The notes under the pieces: model-generated
Databases searched by the model: none
What the model was told of the DNA's origin: nothing
Seen by the model: the letters and a program-made list of their open reading frames with translations, nothing else
Shown: positions 1 through 13,007 of the stretch, in pieces
How positions within the stretch are numbered: position 1 is the first letter of the stretch
Layout: every line of letters begins with the position of its first letter
DNA from: Tipula vernalis
Lineage: Eukaryota > Arthropoda > Insecta > Diptera > Tipulidae
NCBI GenBank assembly: GCA_958295665.1
Contig: OY282560.1
Span: 208,428,420 to 208,492,419, forward strand
Direction: 5' to 3'
Length of the DNA: 64,000 nucleotides
Made by a program: the position numbers and the translations under genes

Positions 1-3000
1 GCAGATAACCTTAAATTTTAAATTTCAGGTTTGTAATATCTTTGTAGACAATGCTGAGGTCACAGTTTTATAAACTAATCTAGACATTTTAAAAAATGTT
101 TATTTAAAAATTCTAATTTTTAAATTAGTAAATTTCTAGAACAAAACATAAAGCTTCAAAAAACCCAAATTTGTTACATATCAATAATTTTATTATCTCA
201 CGTTGTGAAAATTCAATTATTCTGTATCTTCCGTTTAAATATTTCTTTACAAATAATTAAAAAAAAAAAACCTTTAAACCCTTTAAAGTTAAAAGTATGA
301 ATGACCGTGCTTACGGAGTTCTTCGGCTTAACTATGCAATTCGCCGTTATTTTAGACGGTTTCCATTTTGTATTAAAAAGTATAGGAAGAACAACGAAAA
401 CCTTTTACTTATATTACTAGGCGATAGGGTGCAAAAGGGCCAAATTGCATAGTTAGACCTCATCGCCACCTTAGAACAACAGGGTTCTAACTAACATTTG
501 TTACGAAAATGAGTTATGCATATTGTCATAATAAATCAACTATATGCTCTTTCGATTGACAATATCTCCAATTGTCTTTCTCTTTTGGTTTTCCAGATAA
601 CCACTGAAACGAAGTCCTATCTTTACATTATGAATTTGAGATTTAGTTAAAAAAATTCCAACTTCTAGTTAGAAACTAGTAAATATGTATAGATAGAACA
701 TTGTATATTTATTTTAGTGTAAATATAACTAAATTAAATTTCCCTATTTTATATAATTACAATCTAGTCTCCTGGACAAATGAGCAATTTAGCGTGGATA
801 GTAGATTTTAAATCAGCACAATGCTATTTACTCTAATAATTACACTAGGTCGAAAGGCTGAAATGGTCCAATGTTCACATGTTGGTGGAGCCTTTATTTA
901 AAATTAATTTAATTTAAAACGAGGTTCACTTTAAGGTCCCATGTCATTGTTCCCGACATATCAAAGTGTATCAACGATGTTCTTTAGTATACAATATAGA
1001 AATCTTTAGATAATATTTACGTTGCTCTGTTTGGTATAACCCCAAAGCTGAATACTATAAGCCCAAATCGGTTTCAATATTTGCTTATAAAGTAGAATCT
1101 TATATTTTCATACAGATAGAGAAGAGTTTCTTCCCATCAGTCAATACATTTTTCTGTATTTAACACTTAGTTCATCACTTTTCTTCTAGCCGTGTGCTTT
1201 CCATTATTGTTTAACATTTAGGGTCATTCCGAGCTACTTATAGTTGTGTTAACATATGGTATTATTTCTCGATTTATGGTAACCGGAATATGTTCGAGCT
1301 GTTCGTTTGTAAAGTTGATGTGAACTGATTTAGTTTCATTCGCCATATTTTTGTTCTGGATTCCGGAAAAATTAAATTAAATTTTAAAATTAGAAAGTGC
1401 AGAAGCAGTGAATATTCAAAATATTTCTTTGGGATATTATTTCATATTCGATATTTGCGGATTACTTTCATAGCAAAATAAGTTCGAAGTTCAGCTTGCT
1501 AAATCCCCAAATTTAACAAAATAATTACCCGAATTTTGGGGATTATTATTTCATTTTAGTAAGCTTCCAATTTCTAAGACTGCATTTTGTTAAATCACCA
1601 CTGCAACAGAAGGAGCTCTATAAATATTGAACAAAATAAAATACTTACGTAATGTGGGAGGAAGTTGAGCACATTGTGTGACTGATGCTATAATCTGTAA
1701 TTAGACAAAAAATCTAAATTAGAATAAATTAAAATCAACATGTTAACATCAATAAGAGATAACAACAAAACATATACATATTTTAAAATACTCGATCTTA
1801 AACATTTGTAACCATTAATAATGTAATCAAATAAACAGTTAGAAATAGATTAAGAGATGAGGTAATAAATCTTAAGCATAAAAGTAAAAAAAAAAAAAAA
1901 AAATCTTGCTAAAATAACGGTAAATTTACGAAAAGCTAAACAAGTAAAGTAATTGATGGTTTAATTCTGATATTTTACAAAAACAACTAAGATAATGTTA
2001 CATATAAAGAATAACACGAACATTGCAGGAGGGCGCTTAGTCCGCACACAGTTGATATACAAAACACACGGAGTATATCTACCATCCATATATAGAAATG
2101 TAAATCGAAATCATTGTGGCTTGAGTAATAGAATTTGCAGAAAAATTATCTCTTCGCTTTGGTTATAAATATTTGTCTTTCTCAGAAAACCAATGAAAGG
2201 TAAAAATAACAATTTTAACTCAAACACTATTGAACTGATGTGAATAAACTTTCTTCCTCTTCATATTATGGGTTCAATCTTTTAACAGATTATATATGGT
2301 CTTATAGCTCATATACAATTATGTATCAGATGGCAAACGATCATATACAGTGATTTTAAAGCCAATCAATTCAAACACCAAAATGACCTTTTAACTTAAT
2401 ATCGTTTACATGCTTAACTAATAATTAGTCTTGTGTTTTCACATTATGTCCATATGTTTGTATGCTTGTCTATAACCCTTTAGAATTAAATGTGTCTGTC
2501 AAATTTTAGACACAGAATTTAATGTTTTTTTTTTTATTTTTGTAAATATTTTTGTTTAAATTATGTATTATGAGTTTATTACCGTTTATGGTTTGTGCAC
2601 AACAATTTTCTCGATAGCCAAAACAATTTTCAATTCAACTGCGCGCGGCAAATTACTCAATGGTGAATAAAATAAAAAAAAAAACTTGAGTTGTACTATA
2701 CGTTTATACCTTTAAGTGAAAGATGATTGACATCACTTTATAAGGAGAATAAGATTCATAACGGTATATTAAGATAAGTTTTTAACATTTTTTTTATTAT
2801 TGTTGGTTGAAGTTTTTATTAAGAAGACATAATTTTTATTTTATTGCAAACATATTTTCATTATAACATTGCAATTTTCTTTTTTCTTTTTTATGTATAC
2901 TCGTATTATGCGTTTATCTATAAATAAATTTATTGTAAAATAAATGTAAATTTGTGTGTCCATAGCTGGATTTAGTTGTGTTGGAAATATTTCTATAAGT

Positions 3001-4040
3001 ACATTTTACAAACACTAACGGATACCTTGAAGACTGTTTGTTGAGGTATATAGATTCCTCTTTTTCAAAGTTTTTCCCATAAACGTAAATCAATGTAGTA
3101 TACAATGTAGTATTGAGCTCTAAAATAATACCACACGGCTATAAAGCGCAACAAAAAATTCTATTTCGAGTAAACCTTGACAGTGTGCGTCAAGTTGAAG
3201 ATTAGCTAAATTCGTTTTATTTGACGATTAGTGACTAATCGAGATATAGTGCACTAATCTTTGAACCTTTTTGCGTTTATCTCGTTAAATGAGCTTAGTG
3301 ATGTTACAAGTGGGGCTATTATGCAGAAGGACTGATAACCCTGTTGAAAATGCAAGTGGCATTACACGACTGATTTGTCAGCTATATTCCAACAAATTCA
3401 AAACCGGTAAGGGTATGCATTTTGAAATGCTTATAAATTCCATTTTTAGGCGTTATTCCATTTTCAGCGTAAAGGAAATAGAAATAAGTTGCGGGGCAAT
3501 TACCTACATATAATTTCCACTACAAGATTTAAATATCTCCATTCGGATGGTGATCCACTACTGGGTCCAATTTAGTTTTTCTATGTTCTATAAATTTAAA
3601 ATCGAGGCGCCACTGCAGTATTTACTTTTCTGTCGAGTTATGTTAGGGATTATATCTATCAACTAAACACAATAAAGTAACGATAAAGTATTTTGATTGG
3701 TTCCTCTTGTATCGGAAGTTGACCAAGTAGAGTCAAATTCGAGTAGAGTGGTTACGCCCCGAATAACTCGATTATTTATTTCAGTTATCGCTAGAAACAC
3801 ATGAACACAGCTTTATTTTATTAATGTTCATGTCTAATATATCAACCCTATGAAGGAAATTATCTCACACTTTTGACGACTCAGGCAAAAATCTAGGTTG
3901 ATGATATGTATGTACAATATGAACTCTATCATTAAACCGTATATCTAAAGGTTCTCATACATCTATTACCTAATTGAAGTAGTTGATATCCAAACTGATC
4001 TTATGGAAAACAACAAGTTAGTCAAACCTAAAAGATTTGT
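1..4040. other. A+T-rich DNA without recognised genes
   Basis: I see no gene or recognisable transposon here. Short reading frames occur on both strands but none shows a known domain, and all are of the length expected by chance in A+T-rich DNA. A run of about 17 A lies near 1888 and a T-rich run near 2527. This is either intergenic or intronic sequence. Confidence 0.6.
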
Positions 4041-4043
4041 AAA

Positions 4044-4886
4044 GGGTTTTCCAATAAGAGGTTTCATTTTGATATAAAAAACGAGTATTTTTTAAGAGAA
4101 ATCAATAAATGTTTATTTCATTGTAAAGAGGAAGGTATGCCATTAACATTTGAAAACGATATCAGCCAAATGGCCACCACGGCTACGCTTGCGGCACCAT
4201 ATCCTTTTCATGAAATTTTCCATGACCAATTCGCATATTTGCGGCTGTATGTCCTTGATAACTTCCCGAATTCCATCTTTAAGGTCTTGAATCGATTGTG
4301 GAGCATTGGCATAGAGCTCATCTTTCACGTGGCCCCAAAGCAAAAAGTCTAAAGGTGTTAAATCACAAGATCTCGGTGGCCCATTGTGATCACCTCTTCG
4401 AGAAATAACACGGCCAGGAAACTTTTCTTGCAAAATTGCGATTGTTTCGCTGCTTGTGTGGCAGGTAGCGCCGTCTTGCTGAAAATAAACGAAAATGGGC
4501 CTCATCACTGAAGATGATTTTTCGATGAAAATCCGGATCATTTTGATGCATTTGAAGGAGCCAATCAGCAAAGATACGACGTTTATGGTGATCGACCGGC
4601 TTGAGTTCTTGTGTTAACTGAACTTTAAAAGCCTTAAGACCTAAGTCTTTGTGCAAAATACGGTGTAATGTCGTTTGAGGAATGTCTAATTCCAAAGATC
4701 GACGAGGAATCGCCAAACCTGGGTTTTCTTTAACACTACGGACTACAGCAGCAATATTCTTAGTTGTTCTTGAGCGACGCACACGAGAAGGTGCTTACTT
4801 GTCAAATGTCAAAAGATGACAGCTTCAAAATTGACAGCTGCCGAAAAAGCAGGCTATTCAAAATGAAACCTCTTATTGGAAACCCC
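4044..4886 (-). mobile_element. mariner-family DNA transposon, internally deleted, both ends present
   Basis: The two ends are inverted repeats of about 29 bp: the left end contains CCAATAAGAGGTTTCATTTT and the right end its reverse complement, with one mismatch in the outer GGGTTTTCC/GGGGTTTCC. TA dinucleotides lie within a few bases of both ends, which fits the TA target of Tc1/mariner elements, but the exact duplication is ambiguous. The element is about 840 bp, whereas intact mariners are about 1.2-1.3 kb. The missing part is internal to the transposase. Because both termini survive, it could once have been moved by a transposase supplied in trans. Confidence 0.88.
4143..4782 (-). pseudogene. 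mariner transposase remnant (helix-turn-helix plus split DDE domain)
   Basis: Two overlapping minus-strand frames make one broken transposase. The N-terminal piece (4782 down to about 4490) holds a helix-turn-helix region (SLELDIPQTTLHRILHKDLG) and ends at the first catalytic block, IIFSDEAHF. The C-terminal piece (about 4490 down to 4143) starts at FQQDGATCHTSSETIAILQE, has RSCDLTPLDFLLWGHVKDEL, which carries the last catalytic Asp of the mariner DD(34)D type, and ends with a WCRKRSRGGHLADI tail. In intact relatives roughly 90-100 residues separate DEAHF from the FQQDGA block; here they are fused within a few codons and out of frame. So a deletion of about 300 bp removed the middle of the catalytic domain. 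The protein cannot be active. Confidence 0.9.
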
Positions 4887-4949
4887 TATATTTGTCAACA
4901 CTACGGAACATAAAATTAAAAATATAGGCGAGGTGATCAGAACTTGCGT

Positions 4950-5130
4950 ACGTGAATTCTTTTCAAGTCAACCCAATCTAATCTCTAACTCAATTCGAAA
5001 TAAATCCCTAACTTAATTTCTTAATTCCAACCCAACCTCCAACTCTACCGTAACTCAACCATAACCTAATCCTAAGCCGAACTTGACTGTAACTCAGTCC
5101 TTAACCAAACTTAACGCCTAACCAGTGGTG
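4950..5130. repeat. G-poor degenerate AACYC/CCTAAC-like stretch
   Basis: The plus strand here is strikingly poor in G and rich in irregular repeats such as AACCCAACCTCC, AACTCAACC, ATAACCTAATCC and CTTAACC. A weaker patch of the same kind lies at 5880-5955. The arrangement is too irregular to be a clean telomeric or simple-sequence array. It may be an eroded simple repeat or the tail of an old element. Confidence 0.4.
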
Positions 5131-8100
5131 TTACCCCAAGAATAAAAACTGTTAAAATTAATAAAAATCCAATAAACGTAATGTATAATTTCAGAAAGTC
5201 TAGAGCCATCCAAATAGAAACTGTAAAATTGGCTGCTTTTAAATGTTATCCCAACCTTGGTATCTTTAAGAGGAGTTCTGTTCCTGATACCTCATCATAT
5301 GGTAAAAACCAGTAAATTTTGATACTGCTAATTTCAACTCTCCAAAGTTCGCCAAAAGCAAAGTTTTTGTCTCCACAAATTCGTCTTTCTATTGCCTTGT
5401 CGTAATCATCCGGTTTTTCACAGCAAGATCTATTGCCTATTGTACAATATAACTCCGTTTTTTTGCAATATAAAGACAAAGTGCCTTTATTTTTATAGCT
5501 AACTGATCAACATTCAAGGCTCTACTTTCCAATGCAATCTGAGCACAATTTATTTCCTTTAGTACATCATTCCAAAGGAATATAGCAAAGAAATGTGAAA
5601 TCTCAGACAGCAGGCGTAAGGTTCCATGCAGGACCTCTGCTGTCTAAATTTTCTTGTTGATCACATAATGTCTCAATTGCCTGATTATTTATTTCATAAC
5701 TTACGAGCATTTATAAATCATCACACTTCATAAATTAAATTATTAACTATGGATAACTTGGTTAAAATGGCTTCAAGCCCAAGCGATTTTATATTTTTCA
5801 CGTTACTGCGCCTATCTCAGCCCTCAAATCAATATGGCTTGAAAAGCTATATGCATACATACATACATGAACTTACGTTTAAGCTAACTCTAAGTGAAAG
5901 CTCAATTCAACCCCCAATTGAACTGATGAACCAGTACTAACCCAACCTTAATTCAAGCATATATTAAAAATTGATCTTCGTGAATCGAAAACCACGTGGT
6001 AATACAAATTGTGACGTGTTAATAATCACGTGGTTTTGGGTCAATTCGAATGGCTGGTAGCCGCTCCTCTAAAATCATTTCAATTCTCCGCTTTGATCAT
6101 AGCCAAAATATTGGCGAAAAGCAATTTCAAATCGGACCAATTTTCGAACGTACATTTTTTTTTTTGGTGTTTTTCATTCTCTTCAAAAATTCGTGAAATG
6201 TGATTTTGGACAAAACAAAATATTGGCCATTTTCGGCATTATTTCCATACAGGCTGATTAATTGCGATTCTAACATATAAGTAATAGATTATCATCTAAA
6301 TCGATAAGTGCTATTCACTGAGATAACACGTCATTTAGGAAAAGTATTCCAGATGGCCTATCCAATTCTGCTCTTACATCATAAAGAACAGGCAAAACAA
6401 ATTCTATAGTCAAAGTATTGTTACAAAATGACACAGGTACCGCTCTGGATTAGAACATTTAACAAACAAACGAAACAGATTTCGACCTGATATAATATTC
6501 ATCAATGAGTTATCATCAGTATAGTTTGGATGATTTGAAATTATTTTCAATGCACTGGAAATATCGCGGAAGACCAATTATTGTTATTAAAATAGAGGTC
6601 AATTCTAAATTCAACCGTTCTTACATACAGGGTGAGTGATTTAAGTTAACTTACGTAGTGTTTCAGTAAGCAGAAAAAATACGCAGATAGTGAAAATGAG
6701 AGCTATGGATAGCTGGTCGGGATCGGGACGAGGAATTTTGTTTCTTCTGTCTCAGGGGTGGTGCAAAATGGATCACATTTTTAAATTGCAATATGGGTCT
6801 TGTGATACATCAAATGAAAGGAACTTTTATTACTAAAAAAATTTATTTTTTATTGTTAAAAATTGTTAATTTTTGTAAGTGTGGAAGCTCTGTTGTAACA
6901 GGAAGTTTAGGATGTTGCGCTTAGCGAATTTTATAAAGGTGGTATCGAAACGGTCCGAAAGGCGAAAATTTAATTAAATTTTTTGTCGTAAGTTGATATT
7001 TCTAAATAGGCAAGTTAGATAATAAAGCAACAAAATCGGGATCTTTTTAATCATTAGTACGACCTGGGGCATACTTGAGGATTTTATGATTTAAACGAAA
7101 TTTAATCGCGAGTATAACGTGTATATAAGTATATTATTGTATTAATGTACCTGTGTAAGGTTTAACTATTGTTAAAACAATTAAATTTATATTATACTAT
7201 TTATATCATTTTTTTTGTCAAAATCATTTGATTTGACAAAAATAATTTTGTAATGCATCAGATAATTCGTTGAAGAAGCAAAATATATTAAATTCTTCGC
7301 CTCCACAAGCCAAACAAAACTCCCGTTTGCACTATTTGTAATTTTTTTTTACTTGCTGGTAATAGCCCTTCGAAATTACCGTTAAAAATTGCTTGAAATA
7401 AAAGGTTATTCCAAGAAATAGCAACTAAAGTGAATTGCTTTGTGATAGTGCTTGCCAGATAAGATAAGATTTAAATCACGTGCACCCAAAAACATTGTAT
7501 TCAAATTTGGGATATTCTTTTTTTTTAAAATATTGTGTGTGCTTCTTATTAACTATTGTCGAAGGGTTTCTCTTGTAAATAGATCTTTTTAAGTAAGATT
7601 AGTACATTCTTCTGAAGTATACTAACTTAAAATTTTTCCTGAAGTTTTGATTTGAATGAAATTTTTAAATTTTGCAGTAAAAAGAAAGCAGGTGGTGATA
7701 AACAGTGGAGGCCTGTAACGCAAAAATGCCTACCTTTTAGCACAATGTTTTAACAAGGCAGATCCACCTTTTTTCCAAATTAACTTTATTCAAACGTAGA
7801 ATAAATATTAGTCCAAATTCAAAATTTTAAAGTTTGTAATTCTTTACAACTCAAACCTAAGAACCAGAAGCCTCCATTCTCTAAATTCAATTAATCTTAT
7901 AAACATTTCTTTAAGTTACATTATTTAGGGGATGAACTTAATGATTTGAAATTTAGGAATCTAACCCTGTAACTTTTTATTCAATAACTCAAATCATGGC
8001 AGATCATCATATAGAACAATTTTATTGAAAATATATGGGCCATTCCGTTGCATGTATGTGAGGTTTCAATGTTGATTTTTATCGTATTCCTATGAATATT

Positions 8101-8410
8101 TTTACCTGTAGATGGCGTAGTTAACACTACATAAAAGAGTTCAAATCATTATGTATGTTACACTAAATCGTTACATATTGTGCAACTTTTCCTCATTTTA
8201 CAGGTTTTTAGTAAGGTAAAACTGATAAAAAAGGCTTTTTAAATTTTTAAGCATTATCTAAACAAGGCCGCCTACATTTCACCGATTTATATTCGCTAGA
8301 AAGGTTAAACTTTCCCTTTCTAAATGGTGTCCGAAACCCTTCTTTTATATGGAGTGGTAGCTAGGTGAAAACATTGAGGTACTTTTATTTAGGTAAAACT
8401 CCTACTCTAA
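5131..8410. other. gene-free stretch with an E-box hairpin and possible old transposon fragments
   Basis: No gene is recognised. A 77-residue minus-strand frame at 5246-5479 is cysteine-containing (TIGNRSCCEKPDDYDKA) but matches no family I know and has no supporting context, so I do not call it. At 6631 a CAGGGTGAGTGATTT sequence resembles the terminus of some insect DNA transposons, and 6760-6830 reads like eroded repeat DNA, but no partner end was found. Confidence 0.4.
5975..6047. repeat. imperfect hairpin carrying two CACGTG palindromes
   Basis: GAATCGAAAACCACGTGGT at 5982-6000 pairs imperfectly with TCACGTGGTTTTGGGTCAA starting at 6026. Each arm contains CACGTG, at 5993-5998 and 6027-6032. 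CACGTG is the E-box bound by several bHLH proteins. It could be a regulatory pair, or simply the ends of a small transposon; nothing else supports regulation. Confidence 0.4.
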
Positions 8411-8570
8411 TACCCTAGACACACTGCGATTTAATAAAACCGATTTAGTGAATTTTTCGAGATTAGCCGCAATGTGTCAACCTCGATTTAGCTAATTCCT
8501 TTGTTTTTGCATAGAAACTTAAACTAGTTTAGCTAAATTGGATTTATTAAACCACAGTCTGTCTAGGGTA
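8411..8570. mobile_element. small MITE with ~38-bp inverted ends and TA duplication
   Basis: The left end reads CCCTAGACACACTGCGATTT and the right end, reverse-complemented, CCCTAGACAGACTGTGGTTT. The similarity runs on through AATAAA to about 38 bp with several mismatches. TA flanks both ends (8411-8412 and 8569-8570), giving an element of about 156 bp. The TA duplication and absence of coding sequence suggest a non-autonomous Tc1/mariner-type MITE. No family was identified. Confidence 0.75.
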
Positions 8571-11500
8571 TAAGGTTCTTTGAATTAACTAGTTGATTTC
8601 GTTAACTAATAGTTGCGGTACATCTCGACACCCTGTCGAATTATTAGTTTTAGTTGGAAATATTTGTCAACAAAATAACGTTGCGGGACGTTTACGGGAT
8701 CCCATTTGTTAGTTTTGCAGAGAAGATTCAAATCACATTCTTATATTCCGCACCTTGATTTAAGGCAAAATGGAAATTTTTCTCAACTGCGGTTTTTCTC
8801 TTTTGAATTCGGGTGGGTGGAGTGAAAATAATTGCGAGTGGTAGCTACTTGAGCTGTTTATTAAACTCGTTAACATAATTAAAACGAAACAAATCTATCG
8901 GATTGTCCATTTATCCTGGATATTATTTTGATTTAATTGAAGCTTAACTTTAATGCACACACGTAAATTTGCTTTGTCAAACTTATGTTGGTCGTAGGAT
9001 TTAATAAAAATGCAAAAACATGATCATGCGCTCTGTCTTGTTTTCTATTTTAAGACAATTTCACAAAATCATAAGGCTTAAGTGTCAAATTCGCATTTTT
9101 CAGGAAAACGTTTTAAAATTATGAGTCATTCAAAGAGTTATTCTTGCTTTTATAAATAATTATATTTCAGTTGTTTGTATTTACTGGAATATTACAAAAA
9201 ATTGATATGATATAAAATCTAATCTGGAGATTTCGAATTTGAGATAATACGTAAAAGAGCTTATCTCTAGAATTTTTTTTTCTTAAATCAGATTTTCAGG
9301 AGACATTTTCAGCAAAAAACAAAATAAACTCCAAGATTTACAAAATCCATCCTTAACATATGAATAACCAAAGTGGTTACAATTAATGGATTTGAAGAAA
9401 AATTATTTTCAAATTTGCACGTACTATGTTGAACAAATTTACAAGAATCACAATCCTTCAATTTGACAAAATTATTTCGGTGGTACAAATATTTTTCGTT
9501 TCGAACGTAAGACTGTGAGTAAAATTTCTTTGGCATGAATAAAAATAAAAAACAACAAGTTGCTTCCTTATGTTGTGAAGTACAACCAATTATAATTAGG
9601 AGCTTTACCAACACTGAAATGTTTTATTTTTATTACTGGTGTCGAATGTAGGACCGTGTTTAAGAGACCACAGTTTCCCGATATTAATTCTCGCTGACGA
9701 CCACCAGATTTCATTGAATTATTTTAGCCTATGTATGTACAAAATAAAGTTTCGCGTGTAAATCAACCACACCGACTAAAATATGGTGTGAGTCGTGTTA
9801 CTTTTTACTTATTATACTGTATGTGTATACATTATTGTATTCTTCTTCGTTTAATAATTTCATCAGTATTTTATAAAATTCGCTAAGAAAATATGTTTTT
9901 CAGAAATATAAGAATAATTTGAATTGAAACTAAAGTCGATTACATATATAAATTATTCTTTTTTTAATATTTTGTCTCAACGGGACCCTTAAGTATTTCG
10001 GTGCTTAACGAGTGTTCCTCATAAACTTTATAAATCCAGACCAGAACCATTCGAATATTCGATTAATCGATGTGTTGGCAAAATGGCAATTGGCCTTGAC
10101 GTTGACACTGGCAGTGGCAGTGGCAGGGCCAATATTATATGTATGTGAATGTGTACAGGCGTCAGACTAGACAGTATTTACAAATATTTTTTACGGAAAA
10201 ATGGTGAAAAATCGGATTTCCACTTTCTAGTGGAAAAAACAAAACCGACAGGAGAGAAAAATCAATTTTGTTAGTAAATTATTCGTTACTGACATATTTA
10301 TATTGCAACGTTTCCATTTTATTTGTACATTGTAGAATTAAGCTTTTTGAACATTAAATTAGTATGCTCAAAACTTTTAGACGTCGTGTTATTTTTGTTC
10401 AAATAATCTTTTATTCGTAAGATTCCAGTTAAAGTTGTAATTTTTAATTTGTTCCGTATTTTTTTTTATTCAAATTAATTTGGAGGAATATTTGCTCGAC
10501 ATTGGCGGTTGCAATCGGGATAGTTAAAATTGTCATTACAAGTTTTTGTAAATTTGGGAAACATTCCGTCGGATCTTTTAAAATTTAAAGTGGTTTCCCA
10601 AAATATTTCCACATGCATAGTTTCTGTTAAATTTAGCTCGGAAAAATTCATATGGCGCAATTCTTGCCATTTGTCATCTAAATGTTGAAGATTCTATCCA
10701 TTATAATATTCTTCAATTTTTTTATTTTATTAAAGGGTAGGGTCTGCTCGAATACTGCGGTAAAAATTTGCCCGTTAAAGTTTTTGACGTAAAACCCGCC
10801 ATAAAACGCAGTCATTCAAATTATCACGGTCTTACATCATTACCATGTTTCCATGCACCGAGTTCAAATAGGTTTAGGTTTCGCTGAGTTGAGAACATGG
10901 AGGCGCTAACCCGTACCGTTTCAATTAACAGAGCTAGGAATGGTAGAATTTGAAGGAAAGGAAAGAATTAATGTCCGGTTGGTATTAAAATAAAATTTTA
11001 TAATTTAGATTTTATAAAATTTAATTTAAATGAATTAATAATATATACACTAGAACTAAAATAAATTCTAAACTAAGCTGTAAATGTATTTTATTTAGTG
11101 ATCCGTCATAAAATCGTGTTTATGTACTACATACTATATATCCGTAACTGTTGCTCTAGAACCAAGGGTTTCCTTTTTGTTTTACCTATTCAATATCGTA
11201 AATTTGCACAGCGATCAAGAATCTGGAAAGTTCTGAAGCCAGAGAATAATAAAACATTTAATTTAGAATTAATATGAATACTGTGTAAGAATAATTATTT
11301 ATGATCAAATTCGTCTCCTTTTTTTTTAATCAAAATAAGATAAATAAAATTTCAATATGCAATTCAACAATTGAAAACTGTTAAATTATTCAATTCACAT
11401 TTTCACAATAAACGTCAAACATAAATAGTATTCGAACAGCGAAAAAAGTGAAGGGGAATATTTTAACATTAAAATGTCAAAAACTACAACGAGAAAATAA

Positions 11501-12131
11501 TTACCACAGTGTTAGAGCATGACGATTAATATAGGAAGGTTTAAGGGTCTCTCTGGCGGGCTCGCATTAATCATACTACTATCGAAAAATATTAAGCGGT
11601 TCTAGTAATGTATAGGTAGTAAGTTTTATTTTTCAATTCTATTGGATACTGGTCGCTCTCGGAAACGATGTTTACAAAAATATTATACATGTATCGTTTA
11701 TAACTTCAGAACAAATAGACACCGCAGATTGAGTACTCCGGAGGAATATGTCTCTACATTATATCTATGAAATCTGTAATTTTTTGTTTTGGCCGATTTT
11801 TTTCAAACGAAAAAAGCTTAAGATTATAATTTCAGAATACCAGCATTAAAAAATTGTGTCATCATTGAATTTATGAGAAAAACAGCTAGTCGAAGTTAAA
11901 GAATTAAGTTAGATTTTTTTAAGAGCGATGGTAAAGATCTCAACATAAAAATAAAAATTATTAAGTAATAACAAATTAAAATTATATAAAATCATATAAT
12001 TATCTTGTTAAAGGGTAATTTCGCCAAAAAACATTGCCAATTTTCTATTGGTAAACAAAAATTATATATTTTTTTTGTTTACCAATTCAATGACAGTAGC
12101 ATTTATGATGCCTGTTTGTAAATTCTCTGTC
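8571..12131. other. A+T-rich DNA without recognised genes
   Basis: No gene or clear transposon is seen. A short G+C-richer tract with GGCAGT repeated about three times lies at 10110-10126. Frames at 9309-9614 and 10475-10660 show no domain and are taken as chance. Confidence 0.5.
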
Positions 12132-12355
12132 TGTAACAATAATTATTTTGTAATAGATTAACGCGTTAGCTTTTGTGTCACATAACAGAATGCGCTCGAT
12201 TCAGTAAAGTGAATTAATTATATAATTTGAATTTAGTTAAACTCGCGCCTAATTTAGTGGTTGTATTTTGTTAACCAAGGGCAACCCAAAATTCCGCGAA
12301 TGAGTCTGCGAAATATTGAAAAATCGTTCTCTTTTCCTGCGACTTTCGAGCGATC

Positions 12356-12372
12356 AAGAACTATAAAAGGCG
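12356..12372 (+). promoter_or_regulatory. TATA-like promoter element in the BEL/Pao LTR
   Basis: AAGAACTATAAAAGGCG matches a TATA box. Its position, about 300 bp before the LTR end and upstream of an AATAAA, is where the pol II start of such an LTR is expected. Confidence 0.5.
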
Positions 12373-12474
12373 ATATCAGAAATATAAAACGATTTTGGAG
12401 AAAAGGCGATTTGAGCAATTTAATACGTGAGTTAGCGAAATTTCTTACTTTTACAAGTTAAGATCAATTAACAA

Positions 12475-12552
<78 letters not shown>
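12475..12552. repeat. (AT)n microsatellite inside the LTR
   Basis: An almost uninterrupted AT dinucleotide run of about 75 bp with one G interruption near 12487. It lies between the LTR promoter and the LTR end, and probably expanded after insertion. Confidence 0.95.
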
Positions 12553-12554
<2 letters not shown>

Positions 12555-12652
12555 AATTATAAATTATGAAATAAATTGAATTATATAAATTTACGATTTT
12601 TATTTGCTTTTATTTATTGTGAACATTAAAATTAATTTGCGATAATTTTACA

Positions 12653-12670
12653 TGGTCCTTCGAGCCGGAT
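12653..12670 (+). other. primer-binding site matching tRNA-Tyr
   Basis: TGGTCCTTCGAGCCGGAT directly follows the LTR's final CA. Its reverse complement, ATCCGGCTCGAAGGACCA, ends in CCA and matches the 3' end of fly tRNA-Tyr (acceptor strand TCGAAGG plus A) as I remember it. That is the expected arrangement for minus-strand priming. Confidence 0.8.
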
Positions 12671-13007
12671 ATAGCTGGCATCCGGAATATTAATAGTTAT
12701 TTTGTTTGAACTTTGGCATACACAAACAGTTTTACTAAAAATAATATATAATAAACATCGAATTCAATTATTTAAGTGAAGTGGACAATTTAATATCAAA
12801 TATTCAATCAATTAACTAAAATTAAATAAACTTAGAATTAAATATATAAACTTTAGATATAATAAAATAAAATAAAAAGAAAACAAATAACAAATAGTGA
12901 TTGTGCAAGTGGTGTTCCATTATTTGAGGTGTGGACGGCTAAAAAAAAAAAACTTATACTAGTGCGCATATTTATTGTGACTTAATTATTTAAATCCCAA
13001 TTTCATA

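Larger units (their letters stand above)
12132..12652 (+). repeat. 5' LTR of the BEL/Pao element
   Basis: The proposed LTR starts TGTAACA and ends TTTTACA, the usual TG...CA with a short imperfect inverted repeat. It contains a TATA-like ACTATAAAAGG at about 12360 and an AATAAA at about 12571. It is followed immediately by the primer-binding site, which fixes the 3' boundary well. The 5' boundary is less certain because there is no second LTR to compare with. A long (AT)n tract sits inside it. Confidence 0.7.

Noticed and set aside
4137..4352. 71-residue plus-strand frame
   Set aside because: Antisense shadow of the mariner transposase.
5246..5479. 77-residue minus-strand frame with cysteines that looks protein-like
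   Set aside because: No domain recognised, no splice-site or repeat context that would support an exon; left unannotated rather than guessed.
6631..7000. CAGGGTGAGTGATTT as a mariner-like terminus
   Set aside because: No inverted partner or TA duplication found within a plausible distance, and no transposase motif nearby.
12261..12461. 66-residue plus-strand frame in front of the AT run
   Set aside because: It lies entirely inside the proposed BEL/Pao LTR, across its TATA-like box, so it is a chance frame.
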